DNA of 50,737 bases from Rhodothermales bacterium (GTDB taxonomy: Bacteria; Bacteroidota; Rhodothermia; Rhodothermales; UBA10348): positions 1 through 50,737 of the forward strand of contig JAFMNH010000003.1 of assembly GCA_017859335.1 (NCBI GenBank), in the 5' to 3' direction. Below, one piece after another: positions 9,052 through 17,731 of the stretch. Numbering within the stretch: the stretch's first letter is position 1; the number at the start of each line of letters is the position of its first letter. A model generated the notes under the pieces. It was not told where the DNA came from. It saw only the letters and a list, made by a program, of their open reading frames with translations, and did no database searches. The position numbers and the translations under genes were made by a program.

Positions 9052-9747
9052 TTACGATATATGACGAAGGCGATAGCCTTTATCATATACCGACTCAATC
9101 AACACCTTTTCGATTTGGGCATCTTCAAGTTTTCGTCTGATTCGATGTATCAACGAGTGAACCATAGCGTCTGAATCGGCATAAGGATTACCCCACACTT
9201 CAGTTTTCAATTCAACCTTGGTTACTATCTGGGGAGATCGAAGCATCAGCGTCAGCAGAACTGCATATTCCATCCGGGAAATGATGATCGGAATACCAGA
9301 ATCGTTGACCAATCGCTGAAATTCACGGTCAAGCACAAGGTCTCCGATTTCGATATGACCGTGTGAGCGTTGGATTACACCCGGTACCTCCATGCGTCTG
9401 GATGCTGCGTCTATGCGAGCTTTAATCTCTCTGATCCTGAATGGTTTAACCACGTAGTCGTCGGCACCTGCCTCTAATCCAAGTATTACACTCTGAGAAT
9501 CCGAGTGAGCCGTCAGCAAGATGATCCATCCCGTGTAGCCATTGCGACGAAGTTCGGCAACCAGCTTCAAACCATTGCCGTCTGGAAGGCCAATGTCCAG
9601 CAAGATCAACCGGTAATCCGTTATTCGGATAGCATTAAAGGCATCAGACAATGTGCCTGCTGTCTCGACATCGTAACCAGCTACCTGGAGGTACTCAGAT
9701 ACGGATGTTCGATGCCACAGCTCATCCTCAACATAGAGTATTCTCAT
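9052..9747 (-). CDS. OmpR/PhoB-family response regulator
   Basis: 231 residues from the ATG at 9747. A longer frame reaches 9774, but starting at 9747 gives the canonical MRILYVEDE opening and an ATGA overlap with the stop of the upstream kinase gene. Residues 1-~115 are a receiver domain: acidic pocket E7-D8, phospho-acceptor Asp51 in LLDIGLPDGNG, Thr79 in LLTAHSDS, and Lys101 in VVKPF. Residues ~135-231 are a winged-helix DNA-binding domain with VHSLIHRIRRKLE and the closing VYDKGYRL typical of OmpR-type regulators. It is translationally coupled to the kinase gene at 9744-11714, which is its likely partner. Its base composition is lower in G+C than the flanking genes. Target promoters are unknown. 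Confidence 0.93.
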   Translation of the reverse strand: MRILYVEDELWHRTSVSEYLQVAGYDVETAGTLSDAFNAIRITDYRLILLDIGLPDGNGLKLVAELRRNGYTGWIILLTAHSDSQSVILGLEAGADDYVVKPFRIREIKARIDAASRRMEVPGVIQRSHGHIEIGDLVLDREFQRLVNDSGIPIIISRMEYAVLLTLMLRSPQIVTKVELKTEVWGNPYADSDAMVHSLIHRIRRKLEDAQIEKVLIESVYDKGYRLRHIS

Positions 9748-11714
9748 GAAGATGACCGATTGAAAACCAAACAAACGGTAGTACCCTCGCCAAGAACTGA
9801 TTCGATGCGAAGGCTGGCGTTCATCCTTTTCATCATCATGGCTGCAATCGTCAGCCCGATGCCAGTCCCGGGATGATTGACCACGTTGGAACCTCGACGG
9901 AAGGGCCCCGGGATGCTATTCAACTCGTCTCCCGGTATGCCCAGCCCCCTGTCAGTTACACAGATCCGTATTTGACTCGATCCGAATTCCTCCATGGACA
10001 CATGAACATCTTCACTAGAAAACTTTAGCGCATTCGATAAAACATTTCGAAGGACTACCTCCACCATGGAGCGATCCACGTCGACCAAACAAGAATTATA
10101 ATCCTCTACTGAATTTTTTGTTCGAATACGATGAAGTGAGGATATGCTCGGTACCGAAAGTAAATCAGCCACAATTTCGACCAGGTTTTCCGGTAACAAA
10201 GGAATTTCGTTGTTCTGGTCAGCAATTCGTCCAACTAGTAGGACACTATCCATGTGGGAGGTCATTTGCTCAATCATGCGATAGATGACCTCAAAATGAT
10301 CTCCCTGCTGAACTGAACCTGCTCTCATTTCAATCATCTCTACAGCTGTTTGGAGACTACTTAGGGGGGTGCGCAGTTCATGGGAAATCATCTCCGTAAT
10401 ATTGGATTGCAATCGAAGATACTCTTGAGCTCGCTGAGATTGTACCCTCCTCTCTCTCATGGCGTTCACTTCTCCCGAAACCTCCCGAATCAAATAAACA
10501 ATCCCACTGCCTCGCAGAGGTACGTGGTGGTTGATATACAGATCGAAGTAGCGGGGGGAATCGAGCGTGCTAGATAATTTGAGAATAAGCGATGGCGCTC
10601 CTGACATCGATCGAAAGTTTAGAAGACTCTCAAGATCTTCGTAATCTTCGCCTGACACAATGCTAAGAGATAAGATGTTGGGTTGCTGATCCAAGTCAAT
10701 TCCTACCAATAACGATGGTAGACAACCAAACATACGCCCCACCTCATCAGAGACCATTCGAATTACGGAACCTTCAAGTACCAAAGCCGAGAATCCGAGA
10801 GTGTTCAATACCCGCCAATAATTGTACTCTTCTTCCGCAAGCGTTGATAGGGACACTGCCTCGTCGACTTCAAATAAAGAGTCTATTCCTAACACTGAAG
10901 TGACTTCGCTAATTAAGGCTGTACACAGGTCAACATCGCTACTTTCGAAATCATTTTCCTTATTAGTCAGAAAAGCAATGCCGTATAGTCTTCCTTTATT
11001 ACAAATCGGCAATGCCATTAAATTGACAATTGATGGATATCCTTCTGGTAGACCTTGAGTAAAGATATTCTTCGCATGGTCATTGCATACGAAAGGTTCA
11101 CAGCGAAGCAGAGTCGGACTGAACAACAAATCATGAGCTCCATTTCGAGATCCATCAGAATCACTTAACGAGAAGGAAAAAGTATATTCTTTGGCCACGA
11201 CCGATTCGTGGATGGCTGTCATCGAAAATTTGACAACATCATCGACACGATTAACTACCTCACATATAAAACCGTGTTTGGCCACTACCAAATCCTGAAT
11301 TTCACGAAGCAGATGGGCATGAGACTGTTTTCGGCTATGCGATTGCCTCAACGCTTTGATCGCCCTAAGACTGAAGATGCTCAGATCCGTTCGCGAGCTT
11401 AAACATTCCACTGCCATCTCAAAAGTCATGGACAAATCTATCATTTGCAAAATGACATGATCTGACGAAATGGGAACACAAGTTATTCCAACAATAAATG
11501 AGTTTTTTTCTCCCCGAATCGCTAGCGGGCTAATAGTTATAGGCTCGTTATTTATCAGCCTCTTGAAATAATCATCAATCTGTTCATGTGCTGTATTTGC
11601 AGCATATTGCCGCAAATCTTCCAACACTTCATTGATGGTGCCACTTGTTATTGCCGACGACAATATCTCAGGTTTAGATGACCATTTAGCATGGTTCGCT
11701 TTCCAGTCAATCAC
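9744..11714 (-). CDS. Soluble sensor histidine kinase with PAS/GAF-like input domains
   Basis: 656 residues with no transmembrane segment, so it senses a cytoplasmic signal. Residues ~1-110 look PAS-like. Residues ~130-300 look GAF-like, with ALPICNKGRLYGIAFL. A second PAS-like segment spans ~305-420, then a short helix leads to HisKA, with the phospho-acceptor His445 in ISHELRTPLSS. The ATPase domain follows, with an N box (LRNVLSNALKFSS), a G1 box (VTDRGLGIPG) and a G2 box (GTGIGLTIAAMMM). The start is a GTG at 11714. The domain names of the input part are judged from pattern only; the kinase core is certain. The stop overlaps the start of the response-regulator gene by four bases. The gene is clearly AT-richer than the rest of the window: bases 11221-11280 contain only 21 G or C in 60. 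Confidence 0.92.
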   Translation of the reverse strand: MIDWKANHAKWSSKPEILSSAITSGTINEVLEDLRQYAANTAHEQIDDYFKRLINNEPITISPLAIRGEKNSFIVGITCVPISSDHVILQMIDLSMTFEMAVECLSSRTDLSIFSLRAIKALRQSHSRKQSHAHLLREIQDLVVAKHGFICEVVNRVDDVVKFSMTAIHESVVAKEYTFSFSLSDSDGSRNGAHDLLFSPTLLRCEPFVCNDHAKNIFTQGLPEGYPSIVNLMALPICNKGRLYGIAFLTNKENDFESSDVDLCTALISEVTSVLGIDSLFEVDEAVSLSTLAEEEYNYWRVLNTLGFSALVLEGSVIRMVSDEVGRMFGCLPSLLVGIDLDQQPNILSLSIVSGEDYEDLESLLNFRSMSGAPSLILKLSSTLDSPRYFDLYINHHVPLRGSGIVYLIREVSGEVNAMRERRVQSQRAQEYLRLQSNITEMISHELRTPLSSLQTAVEMIEMRAGSVQQGDHFEVIYRMIEQMTSHMDSVLLVGRIADQNNEIPLLPENLVEIVADLLSVPSISSLHRIRTKNSVEDYNSCLVDVDRSMVEVVLRNVLSNALKFSSEDVHVSMEEFGSSQIRICVTDRGLGIPGDELNSIPGPFRRGSNVVNHPGTGIGLTIAAMMMKRMNASLRIESVLGEGTTVCLVFNRSSS

Positions 11715-11854
11715 TAACTGTGTTAACTTGTGCTACCATTAAGTCAGCCGTACGTTAGAACTTTCGAGTATGAACTCAGCTTGCGAAAGTATTTTCTAAA
11801 TCCCCAAATGGCGCGGAGATACGACGTGCAATGTGGCGTCACTATTCCCTAATC

Positions 11855-12997
11855 TCACCCTTTTTCTGACGGAATCGGTAGTTTGAGCCGTACAGTCAAA
11901 CCCGTCGGAGTAGATGGCAAAAACAGGACTTCGGACCCAATCATAGCCACTAGTCGCTTTGTTATAGCTAGTCCCAGCCCTGCACCCTGCTGCTCTCGTT
12001 TGGTGCGGAAAAACTGCCTGAAGGAACCGATTTTAGAGATTTGATCTCTCGTCATCCCCGGGCCCTCGTCAGAAACGTCCAAAATGTAGAAATCTTTCTC
12101 CCGCTCACCGCAAATTCGAATCGTTGACTCAGACGGCGAAAATTTCAAGGCATTGTTTACAACCTCGATTATAATCCGTTCGAGTATCTGCGGAGGCACC
12201 CGGCACTCTCCACTTTTTAGATCTCTCTCAATTCTCTGGTTTGGGTTGGATTCCTCGATAATCACGTCAAGGGTTCGATGCAGTAAGGCAGCAAGTTCAT
12301 AAACGGGATCTTCCCCAACGCGTAGTTCATGTCGTTCTACACTCCCAACTTTTGTACTAACAGCTACACCAAAGCGGTCTACAAGCTTTCGCATACGTAA
12401 TACTGACTGGTTGATGGCTTCAAGCATCTCAATACGGGTTGCAGTATCGCTTGCTCCATCCTCCTCCAACTCCTTCAAATATTCGGACATTCCGTAAATA
12501 ACAGACAGAGGCGTTACCAGCTCGTGCGGGAAAATCAACTGAAGCGACTCCACCAATTCTTCCATCAGTTGATCGGTCTGGTGACTACGGCGGTTACTTT
12601 TGGCTATTCTTAATTGAAGGACTTGAGCCAAATGAGTCAACCTGAAGGGCTTTGTTACGTAATCGTCAGCTGCAGCGTCCATACCTTCACGGATATGAGA
12701 GATGCCGGACAGAGCTGAGAGGAAAACAAAGGGTATTGACGATAACCGTTCATCTTTCTCGATCAAACGCTTGAAATCAGTTCCCCACATCCCTGGCAAT
12801 CGTATATCACACAGGATCACATCAGGTGTGGATTGGTTCAGAAATCCCTGCGCCTCCTCTGCATTTGCGACCGAGTAGACAGAAAAACCAAACTCAGGCA
12901 GAGCCTCTTTCAGCTGTTCCCGAATGAGGTAATCATCCTCTACCACCAGAATCAGGTCTTTATTCGTGGAGGAGTTACCTGCTGAAGGATGACCCAT
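11855..12997 (-). CDS. Receiver-histidine kinase hybrid protein (N-terminal REC)
   Basis: 380 residues. The order is reversed from classic hybrid kinases: an N-terminal receiver domain (~14-130) with Asp64 in LCDIRLPG, Ser94 at the Thr/Ser position and Lys117 in VTKPF, then a dimerisation/H-box segment with His158 in FPHELVTPLS, then an ATPase domain with EVVNNALKFSPS, SDEGPGM and GAGLGLAITKRL. No membrane helix. Such REC-HK proteins usually act inside phosphorelays, receiving a phosphoryl group that modulates their own kinase activity; that is family knowledge. It is the first gene of the minus-strand block; the soluble kinase gene begins 140 bases downstream, so all three may form one pathway. 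The H-box has Val in place of the usual Arg (HELVTP rather than HELRTP), a mild change. An ATG at 12997 starts the protein. Confidence 0.9.
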   Translation of the reverse strand: MGHPSAGNSSTNKDLILVVEDDYLIREQLKEALPEFGFSVYSVANAEEAQGFLNQSTPDVILCDIRLPGMWGTDFKRLIEKDERLSSIPFVFLSALSGISHIREGMDAAADDYVTKPFRLTHLAQVLQLRIAKSNRRSHQTDQLMEELVESLQLIFPHELVTPLSVIYGMSEYLKELEEDGASDTATRIEMLEAINQSVLRMRKLVDRFGVAVSTKVGSVERHELRVGEDPVYELAALLHRTLDVIIEESNPNQRIERDLKSGECRVPPQILERIIIEVVNNALKFSPSESTIRICGEREKDFYILDVSDEGPGMTRDQISKIGSFRQFFRTKREQQGAGLGLAITKRLVAMIGSEVLFLPSTPTGLTVRLKLPIPSEKG

Positions 12998-13408
12998 GTT
13001 ACTGGTTGGTCTGGTTTCTTAAAACTTTGAAAGACATGATGCAGCCACCAAATCGATCATCTTTCCACCTGGTCTCCAGCTGACCTGATTGAACAACAGA
13101 CATGCCTTGGTAAGAGGGTTTTCATTCCAAGGAGCTTGTATCAACATTCTCGACCGGTGAAAGCTTTGTCCCTTACATCATTGCTGATGAAAGAAAGTAA
13201 GAGAACGATTGATTCAGACCGAGGCAATGCTAATCTGATGTTTCTTTCAAATCAACAATGATCGGGCGGTTTATTCTTGTATATGCGGAAGGCTTTAAGT
13301 TTTAGGATAGTGATGTGTCCTATTGAGTTTTGCACATAAAGAGCGATACTCAAGTGAGCGATCTTATGTAGATCCACCCTGTTTTTGCACTGATCCGCCG
13401 CGTCTTCA
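12998..13408. other. Intergenic region between divergent signalling block and amidase gene
   Basis: 411 bases, AT-richer than the genes to its right. It must hold the promoter of the minus-strand signalling genes and that of the amidase gene. A 62-codon minus-strand frame (13252-13440) overlaps the amidase start, shows no family features and is not called. No RNA gene, strong hairpin or clear promoter pair was found. It may mark one edge of the AT-rich insertion. Confidence 0.5.
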
Positions 13409-14677
13409 ATGACCCGACAAACGCATCCCATGCTCATCATTATCTCGATCTTCCTGCTTCTTCTCGCTGCACCCTACAACACCCCCGGTAGCGAGTTTGC
13501 TGGAGCAACACCTCTCCTTCAGCGAGTCTCCTTTGCCGAGCGCTCTGACGGGATGGGTACGGTCATGCGCCTGCACCTTGATGAGCCGATTGCTGCTTTC
13601 AGCTCGCCCTATCATCGCGAGGATGGCTCGATTGAAATCGTCTTGTTTCGAAGCGGGCTGCATCCCGATCAGCGCCGCGCATCTTCCAGCCATCCGATAC
13701 ACGATTACCGGGTTGAGCAGGTCGGCGAGGATGTTGTGATCCGCCTGCGGCCTGGGGGCGGCCCCATGACGGCGACAGCCTATCGAGATCGGGCCTCAGA
13801 CGATATCCTGCTCGGTCTTATGGACTCACCGCCAGTCGCGTTGGCACTGACCTCAGCCGGTCAATCTGCGCCGGGAGATGGCTCCATTGCGGGACATCTT
13901 TCAGGCGCAATCACCCGGGTGGCGGATCGTCCACGCCCCACTGCAGACGCCGACCCCAAGCGATGGATACTCGATACGATTGTCATCGATGCCGGTCATG
14001 GGGGCAAGGATCATGGCGCATTGGCAGCTGATGGGACGCGGGAAAAAGACATTGTCCTGGAGGTGGCAACGAAACTTGGAACGTATATGGAGGAGAATCT
14101 GCACGTCAATGTCGTGTACACCCGACAGGATGATCGATTCCTGACCCTTGAAGGGCGGGGACACCTGGCGAACCAGTCTGGCGGCAAACTCTTCGTCTCC
14201 ATCCATGCCAACTCTGCTGCAGACCGAAGGGCCAAGGGAACGGAGACCTTCTTCCTCGGCCTGCACAAGACGGATGCAGCCCGCCGCGTCATGGAACGCG
14301 AAAACGACGTGGTTCGCCTCGAGGAAGATGCCTCGGCCTATCAGCAGTATGATGCGATGAATTCAGTCATGCAAACGCTGACGCAGAGTGCCTACATGCG
14401 CCAGAGTCAGGCGTTGGCTGAGTCTATTGAGGACCAGTTCGAGAATCGGGCGGGGCGAAAGAGCAGGGGTGTCAAGCAGGCTGGATTCTATGTGCTCTAT
14501 GGGGCTTCGATGCCAGCCGTGCTTGTGGAGCTCGGGTTCCTTTCCAATCCGGGCGAGGCGGCATTCATGAGCAGCAACGAGGGACAGGCCTACCTGGCCA
14601 GTGCCATTTTTCGCGCCATCCGGCAGTACAAGAGTGACTACGACGAGGGCTTGCACCTCAGCGCAAGCAATCAATAG
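13409..14677 (+). CDS. N-acetylmuramoyl-L-alanine amidase (AmiC-type, Amidase_3)
   Basis: 422 residues. A signal peptide (LIIISIFLLLLAAPYNTPG, cleavage near residue 28) sends it to the periplasm. Residues ~35-145 resemble an AMIN-type beta domain used for septal targeting; that assignment is by pattern. The zinc-dependent catalytic domain spans ~185-410: His in VIDAGHGGKD, Glu in TREKDIVLE, His in FVSIHANSAA and the catalytic Glu in VLVELGFLSNP are all present. The enzyme cleaves the bond between muramic acid and the stem peptide during cell separation. The segment between SIHANS and VELGF holds the helix that blocks the active site in regulated amidases, so an activator of the NlpD/EnvC kind may be needed; none is nearby. 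It stands alone between the AT-rich block and the convergent ridA gene. Confidence 0.93.
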   Translation: MTRQTHPMLIIISIFLLLLAAPYNTPGSEFAGATPLLQRVSFAERSDGMGTVMRLHLDEPIAAFSSPYHREDGSIEIVLFRSGLHPDQRRASSSHPIHDYRVEQVGEDVVIRLRPGGGPMTATAYRDRASDDILLGLMDSPPVALALTSAGQSAPGDGSIAGHLSGAITRVADRPRPTADADPKRWILDTIVIDAGHGGKDHGALAADGTREKDIVLEVATKLGTYMEENLHVNVVYTRQDDRFLTLEGRGHLANQSGGKLFVSIHANSAADRRAKGTETFFLGLHKTDAARRVMERENDVVRLEEDASAYQQYDAMNSVMQTLTQSAYMRQSQALAESIEDQFENRAGRKSRGVKQAGFYVLYGASMPAVLVELGFLSNPGEAAFMSSNEGQAYLASAIFRAIRQYKSDYDEGLHLSASNQ

Positions 14678-14782
14678 GGAGCGGCGCCTCTCCCCGGACA
14701 GACCAACCTTCCTTCAGGGCCATATTCCGTATGCCCGCCACGCGCAGGGCTTGGTTTGTGGCTCCTTGTGCTGAGTGCAGCC

Positions 14783-15184
14783 TTACTTGACCGCTACAGC
14801 CGAAATCTCCACGCGTGCACTGCGTGGCAGCGCACACACCTGTACCGCTTCACGGGCGGGTGCGTTGGCGCCGAAGAAACGGCCGTACACCTCGTTTATT
14901 TGCGCATAGTCGTTGATATCGGTCATATAGACACGACACGATACCACATTGCCGAGGGTCATACCGGCTGCCGTCAACACCCCTTCCAGGTTTTCCAGCA
15001 CACGCTCTGTCTCAGCTTCAATCGAGTCCGAGACCATGTGACCTGTCTTGGGGTCGATGGGTATCTGACCCGAGCAATACAGCGTGTTACCAACAAGCAC
15101 CGCCTGGCTGTACGGACCGATGGCAGCAGGAGCGAGCTGTGTTTTCACAAGCTGGCGATCAACGTGCAATTCCCGCTTCCGCAT
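14783..15184 (-). CDS. ridA: RidA family enamine/imine deaminase
   Basis: 133 residues from the ATG at 15184. A longer frame reaches 15265, but the shorter start has a good AGGAG site six bases upstream and the proper family length. RidA hydrolyses reactive enamine/imine products of PLP enzymes such as threonine dehydratase, releasing ammonia. Family signatures seen are APAAIGPYSQAV near the start, YCSGQIPIDP, the central LENLEGVLTAAG, and a closing segment with the conserved Arg in VCALPRSARVEISAVA. It acts as a soluble trimer in the cytoplasm. The gene converges with the amidase gene and diverges from the SDR gene; the 3'-flanking enzyme at 16475 is PLP-dependent, but a link is only suggestive. 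Confidence 0.94.
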   Translation of the reverse strand: MRKRELHVDRQLVKTQLAPAAIGPYSQAVLVGNTLYCSGQIPIDPKTGHMVSDSIEAETERVLENLEGVLTAAGMTLGNVVSCRVYMTDINDYAQINEVYGRFFGANAPAREAVQVCALPRSARVEISAVAVK

Positions 15185-15190
15185 GGTGCG

Positions 15191-15195
15191 CTCCT
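15191..15195 (-). promoter_or_regulatory. Shine-Dalgarno site that fixes the ridA start
   Basis: CTCCT on the plus strand reads AGGAG on the minus strand, six bases before the ATG at 15184. Clear Shine-Dalgarno sites are rare in this window, so it is a useful argument for the shorter start. Confidence 0.6.
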
Positions 15196-15306
15196 GTTGG
15201 TGTCTGGGATATGGGTACAGGGTACCCGGAAGTTTTAATTTGCGAGGAACGGATGCTCGAGACAAACGAATAAACGACCAAGAACAGCCAAAAAGAGGGG
15301 TTTACT

Positions 15307-16119
15307 GTGGATTTACGATTGAGTGAAGCGGCAGCTTTCGTAGCCGGCGCCAGCAGTGGATTGGGGCGTGCCATCGCCCGTCAATTGTTGCGTGAAGGAT
15401 GCCGCGTTGCCATCTGTTCCCGGAATACCGAACGGGTTTCTGCGGCGCGCCAGTGGCTGATAAGCGAAACGGGATGTGACCCCGATGCCATCATGGCACT
15501 GACGGCAGACGTAACGATCGAGGAGGATGTTCGAGCGGCCGTGCAGGCTGCGTCAGATCAGTTCGGTGGACTGAACCTGTTGGTAACGAATGCCGGTGGA
15601 CCCCCTACCGGCCAGATTGATGACCTGTCCATGGATGACTGGCGAGAAGCGATTGAATTGAACCTGGTAAGCACCATCACCATGTCCCGGACTGCCCTCC
15701 CACACCTGCGCAAGGCAGCGGCATCGGGAAGTCATGCTTCCATCTTGATGATCACCTCCCTCTCGGCAAAACAACCTGTTCCTTCTCTGTATCTATCCAA
15801 CGTGGCCCGGGCCGGCGTTCAGGGATTTTCGAAAAGCCTCTCAGAGGAGGTCGGCGCTGATGGTATCACTGTGAATACCATTCTCCCCGGGTATACCAAA
15901 ACCGATCGACTGCGCCACCTGAGTGAGTCATTGAACGAGCGGACGGGGAAGTCCATTGCCGATATCGAGGCAGGGTGGGCCGCAAGCAGCGCATTGAAGC
16001 GCATCGGGACAGAAGATGAGTTTGCAGCGGCAGCCACCTTCCTGCTGAGTCCGCGGGCGGGCTTCATCACGGGTGTGGCTCTGGTTGTGGATGGTGGTGC
16101 CGTAAAGTCCCTGCTCTGA
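15307..16119 (+). CDS. SDR-family oxidoreductase with altered catalytic motif
   Basis: 270 residues beginning at a GTG, preceded by AGAGGGG six bases upstream. It has a Rossmann fold with the nucleotide-binding GASSGLGRA (residues 14-22), an Arg at ~39 suggesting NADP(H), the structural TNAGG (95-99), the Ser of the catalytic site (MITSLS, Ser151) and LPG after beta strand 6. The active-site Tyr162 is present, but the lysine four residues later is replaced by valine (YLSNVARAG). I recall a FabG-like SDR subgroup with SNxxRAGV in this place, so this is probably a subgroup trait and not a broken gene, but classical dehydrogenase chemistry is doubtful. Substrate unknown. The next gene begins one base after the stop codon, so it is co-transcribed with the copper-binding lipoprotein and the PLP enzyme. 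Confidence 0.88.
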   Translation: MDLRLSEAAAFVAGASSGLGRAIARQLLREGCRVAICSRNTERVSAARQWLISETGCDPDAIMALTADVTIEEDVRAAVQAASDQFGGLNLLVTNAGGPPTGQIDDLSMDDWREAIELNLVSTITMSRTALPHLRKAAASGSHASILMITSLSAKQPVPSLYLSNVARAGVQGFSKSLSEEVGADGITVNTILPGYTKTDRLRHLSESLNERTGKSIADIEAGWAASSALKRIGTEDEFAAAATFLLSPRAGFITGVALVVDGGAVKSLL

Positions 16120-16120
16120 G

Positions 16121-16453
16121 ATGCACTTCCACCCAATTCTGAGCAGGCTTCTATCGGTTACATCAGTAGTCGTGCTGGTCGGCTGCTCGGAGGCTACCAA
16201 TCAGACGGATGCCCCCGATCCGGCTATCTCCTACTACGAGGCAGAGGGGCGTATCGTCCGTATCCTTGACAATTCCCGCCTTCTGCAGATCAATCATGGT
16301 GTCATCGAGGGCTTCATGCCCGCCATGACCATGCCTTTTGAGTACCGGGACGAAGCCGTCCGAAAAGGCGTCTCCGTGGGTGACTCCGTGCATTTCACCG
16401 TGGCTACCGATGGTACGTTCAACTGGGTAACGGCACTCCGCATAGTCCAGTGA
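16121..16453 (+). CDS. CusF-like copper-binding lipoprotein
   Basis: 110 residues. The N-terminal hydrophobic stretch ends in a lipobox (LVGC, Cys22), so the mature protein is likely lipid-anchored in the envelope. Residues ~40-108 match the small beta-barrel of periplasmic copper/silver-binding proteins related to E. coli CusF: a GRIVRI strand, INHG with His59, and the methionine cluster GFMPAMTMPF (Met66, Met69, Met71). In CusF a His and two Met bind Cu(I), capped by a Trp; here the capping position appears to be Phe or Met. The domain ends with GDSVHFTVATDGTFNWVTAL. The role is likely copper handling or delivery to a cuproprotein such as an oxidase; no efflux pump or SCO1 gene is adjacent. 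It sits tightly between the SDR gene (1-base gap) and the Tat-signal PLP gene (21-base gap). Confidence 0.85.
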   Translation: MHFHPILSRLLSVTSVVVLVGCSEATNQTDAPDPAISYYEAEGRIVRILDNSRLLQINHGVIEGFMPAMTMPFEYRDEAVRKGVSVGDSVHFTVATDGTFNWVTALRIVQ

Positions 16454-16474
16454 CATCACCCAACCCCTGATACC

Positions 16475-17731
16475 ATGGCGGATCGACGACATTTCCTGAA
16501 GGCGGCCGTCATGGCCATGCCGGGCCTGGCTGTTTCCGGTCGTACCGATCCAGCATCCCACGTGCATTCACCCTGGCCGGTGCGGCTGGATGACTGGGAG
16601 GAGATCCGAGGGCAGTACGACCTCTGGGACGCTCGCACCTATCTGAACACCGGTGGACTGGGCCCTTCGCCACGCCCGGTACTGGATCGATTCCGAGAGG
16701 TCATGGACGACCTGCAGTTGCGGTCAGAAACCGGGCACAACCTGATCGAAGCAGCCCGCGAACCCGTTGCGCGTTTTTTTGGAGCGAGCGAAGAGGAAAT
16801 CGCTTTCACCCGAAATGCTACCGAAGGCAACGCCATCGTCGCATCGGGACTGGCGTTGAAAGCGGGCGATGAGATCATCATCGACGCGCACGCCCATCCG
16901 GGCGGCGCTATTCCGTGGCTCAATCGGTGGAAACAGGACGGCATCGTTGTTCGGACGTTTGATCCTTCGGGCACCGATGCGGCCGGCATTGTGAGCCGCA
17001 TGGAGGATCTTATCACATCCCGAACCCGGGCCATCCAGGTCAGCCATGTCACGGCCCCGACAGGCATCCTGTTACCGGTCGAAGAGATTGCCGATTTGGC
17101 CCGGAGGCATGGTTGCTGGTTCCACATTGATGGGGCCCAGTCTGCCGGTATGATGCCCATCGACCTGCACGCCATTGGTTGTGATTCGTGGGCTACCAGT
17201 GGACACAAGTGGCTGGGAGCGCCGCACGGTACGGGCATCCTGTTCATTCGTAGAGACGGTCTGGACCGCATCCGCCCCACTGAGGTCGGCGCCTATTCCG
17301 ACGCAGGGTATGCGCTGCCCGACCAACTGGACTACATCCAGACGGCGCGTCGTCACGAAAGTGGAACCCGCAACGCCCCGTTGGTCGAAGGCCTGCGATC
17401 AGCTTGTGCCTTCATGGATACCATCGGCATGCACCAAGTCCGGAATCGGGGTCTCGCGTTGACCGCTCGATTGCGCAAGGGGCTTTCTGCCCTGGATGAC
17501 ATGGACATCCTTACGCCTCAGGCAAGGGAGATGCATGGGTCCATCCTGACCTTCCGCTCCCCGGCCGTACCCTTCCGTGACCTGTATCGCCACCTGACGC
17601 AAGAACACAGACTGCGTATCCGCATCGTGACGGAGGTCGACCTGAACGCGGTCCGGATCTCACTCCACGTATTCAACAGTGAAGCCGATGTGGACCGGGT
17701 TGTGGAGGGCGTGCGCGCGGCGATCGGCTGA
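16475..17731 (+). CDS. Class V aminotransferase-fold PLP enzyme with Tat-like signal
   Basis: 418 residues. The first 25 residues contain a twin-arginine motif (DRRHFLKAA) followed by a short hydrophobic region, so export by the Tat pathway after cofactor loading is likely. The catalytic domain is a fold-type I PLP enzyme like isopenicillin N epimerase, cysteine desulfurases and kynureninase: TRNATEGNAIVASG at the cofactor phosphate site, HIDGAQSAG with the Asp that pairs with the pyridine nitrogen, and TSGHKWLGAPHGTG with the Schiff-base lysine. No active-site cysteine loop typical of SufS is obvious. Substrate unknown; epimerase, lyase or desulfurase are all possible. It is the last gene of a three-gene operon. 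Its last bases form the first copy of an imperfect tandem repeat that continues past the stop codon. Confidence 0.88.
   Translation: MADRRHFLKAAVMAMPGLAVSGRTDPASHVHSPWPVRLDDWEEIRGQYDLWDARTYLNTGGLGPSPRPVLDRFREVMDDLQLRSETGHNLIEAAREPVARFFGASEEEIAFTRNATEGNAIVASGLALKAGDEIIIDAHAHPGGAIPWLNRWKQDGIVVRTFDPSGTDAAGIVSRMEDLITSRTRAIQVSHVTAPTGILLPVEEIADLARRHGCWFHIDGAQSAGMMPIDLHAIGCDSWATSGHKWLGAPHGTGILFIRRDGLDRIRPTEVGAYSDAGYALPDQLDYIQTARRHESGTRNAPLVEGLRSACAFMDTIGMHQVRNRGLALTARLRKGLSALDDMDILTPQAREMHGSILTFRSPAVPFRDLYRHLTQEHRLRIRIVTEVDLNAVRISLHVFNSEADVDRVVEGVRAAIG

Noticed and set aside
13252-13440. A 62-codon minus-strand frame in the gap before the amidase gene
   Set aside because: It overlaps the amidase signal peptide region, has no family features and no start site signal.
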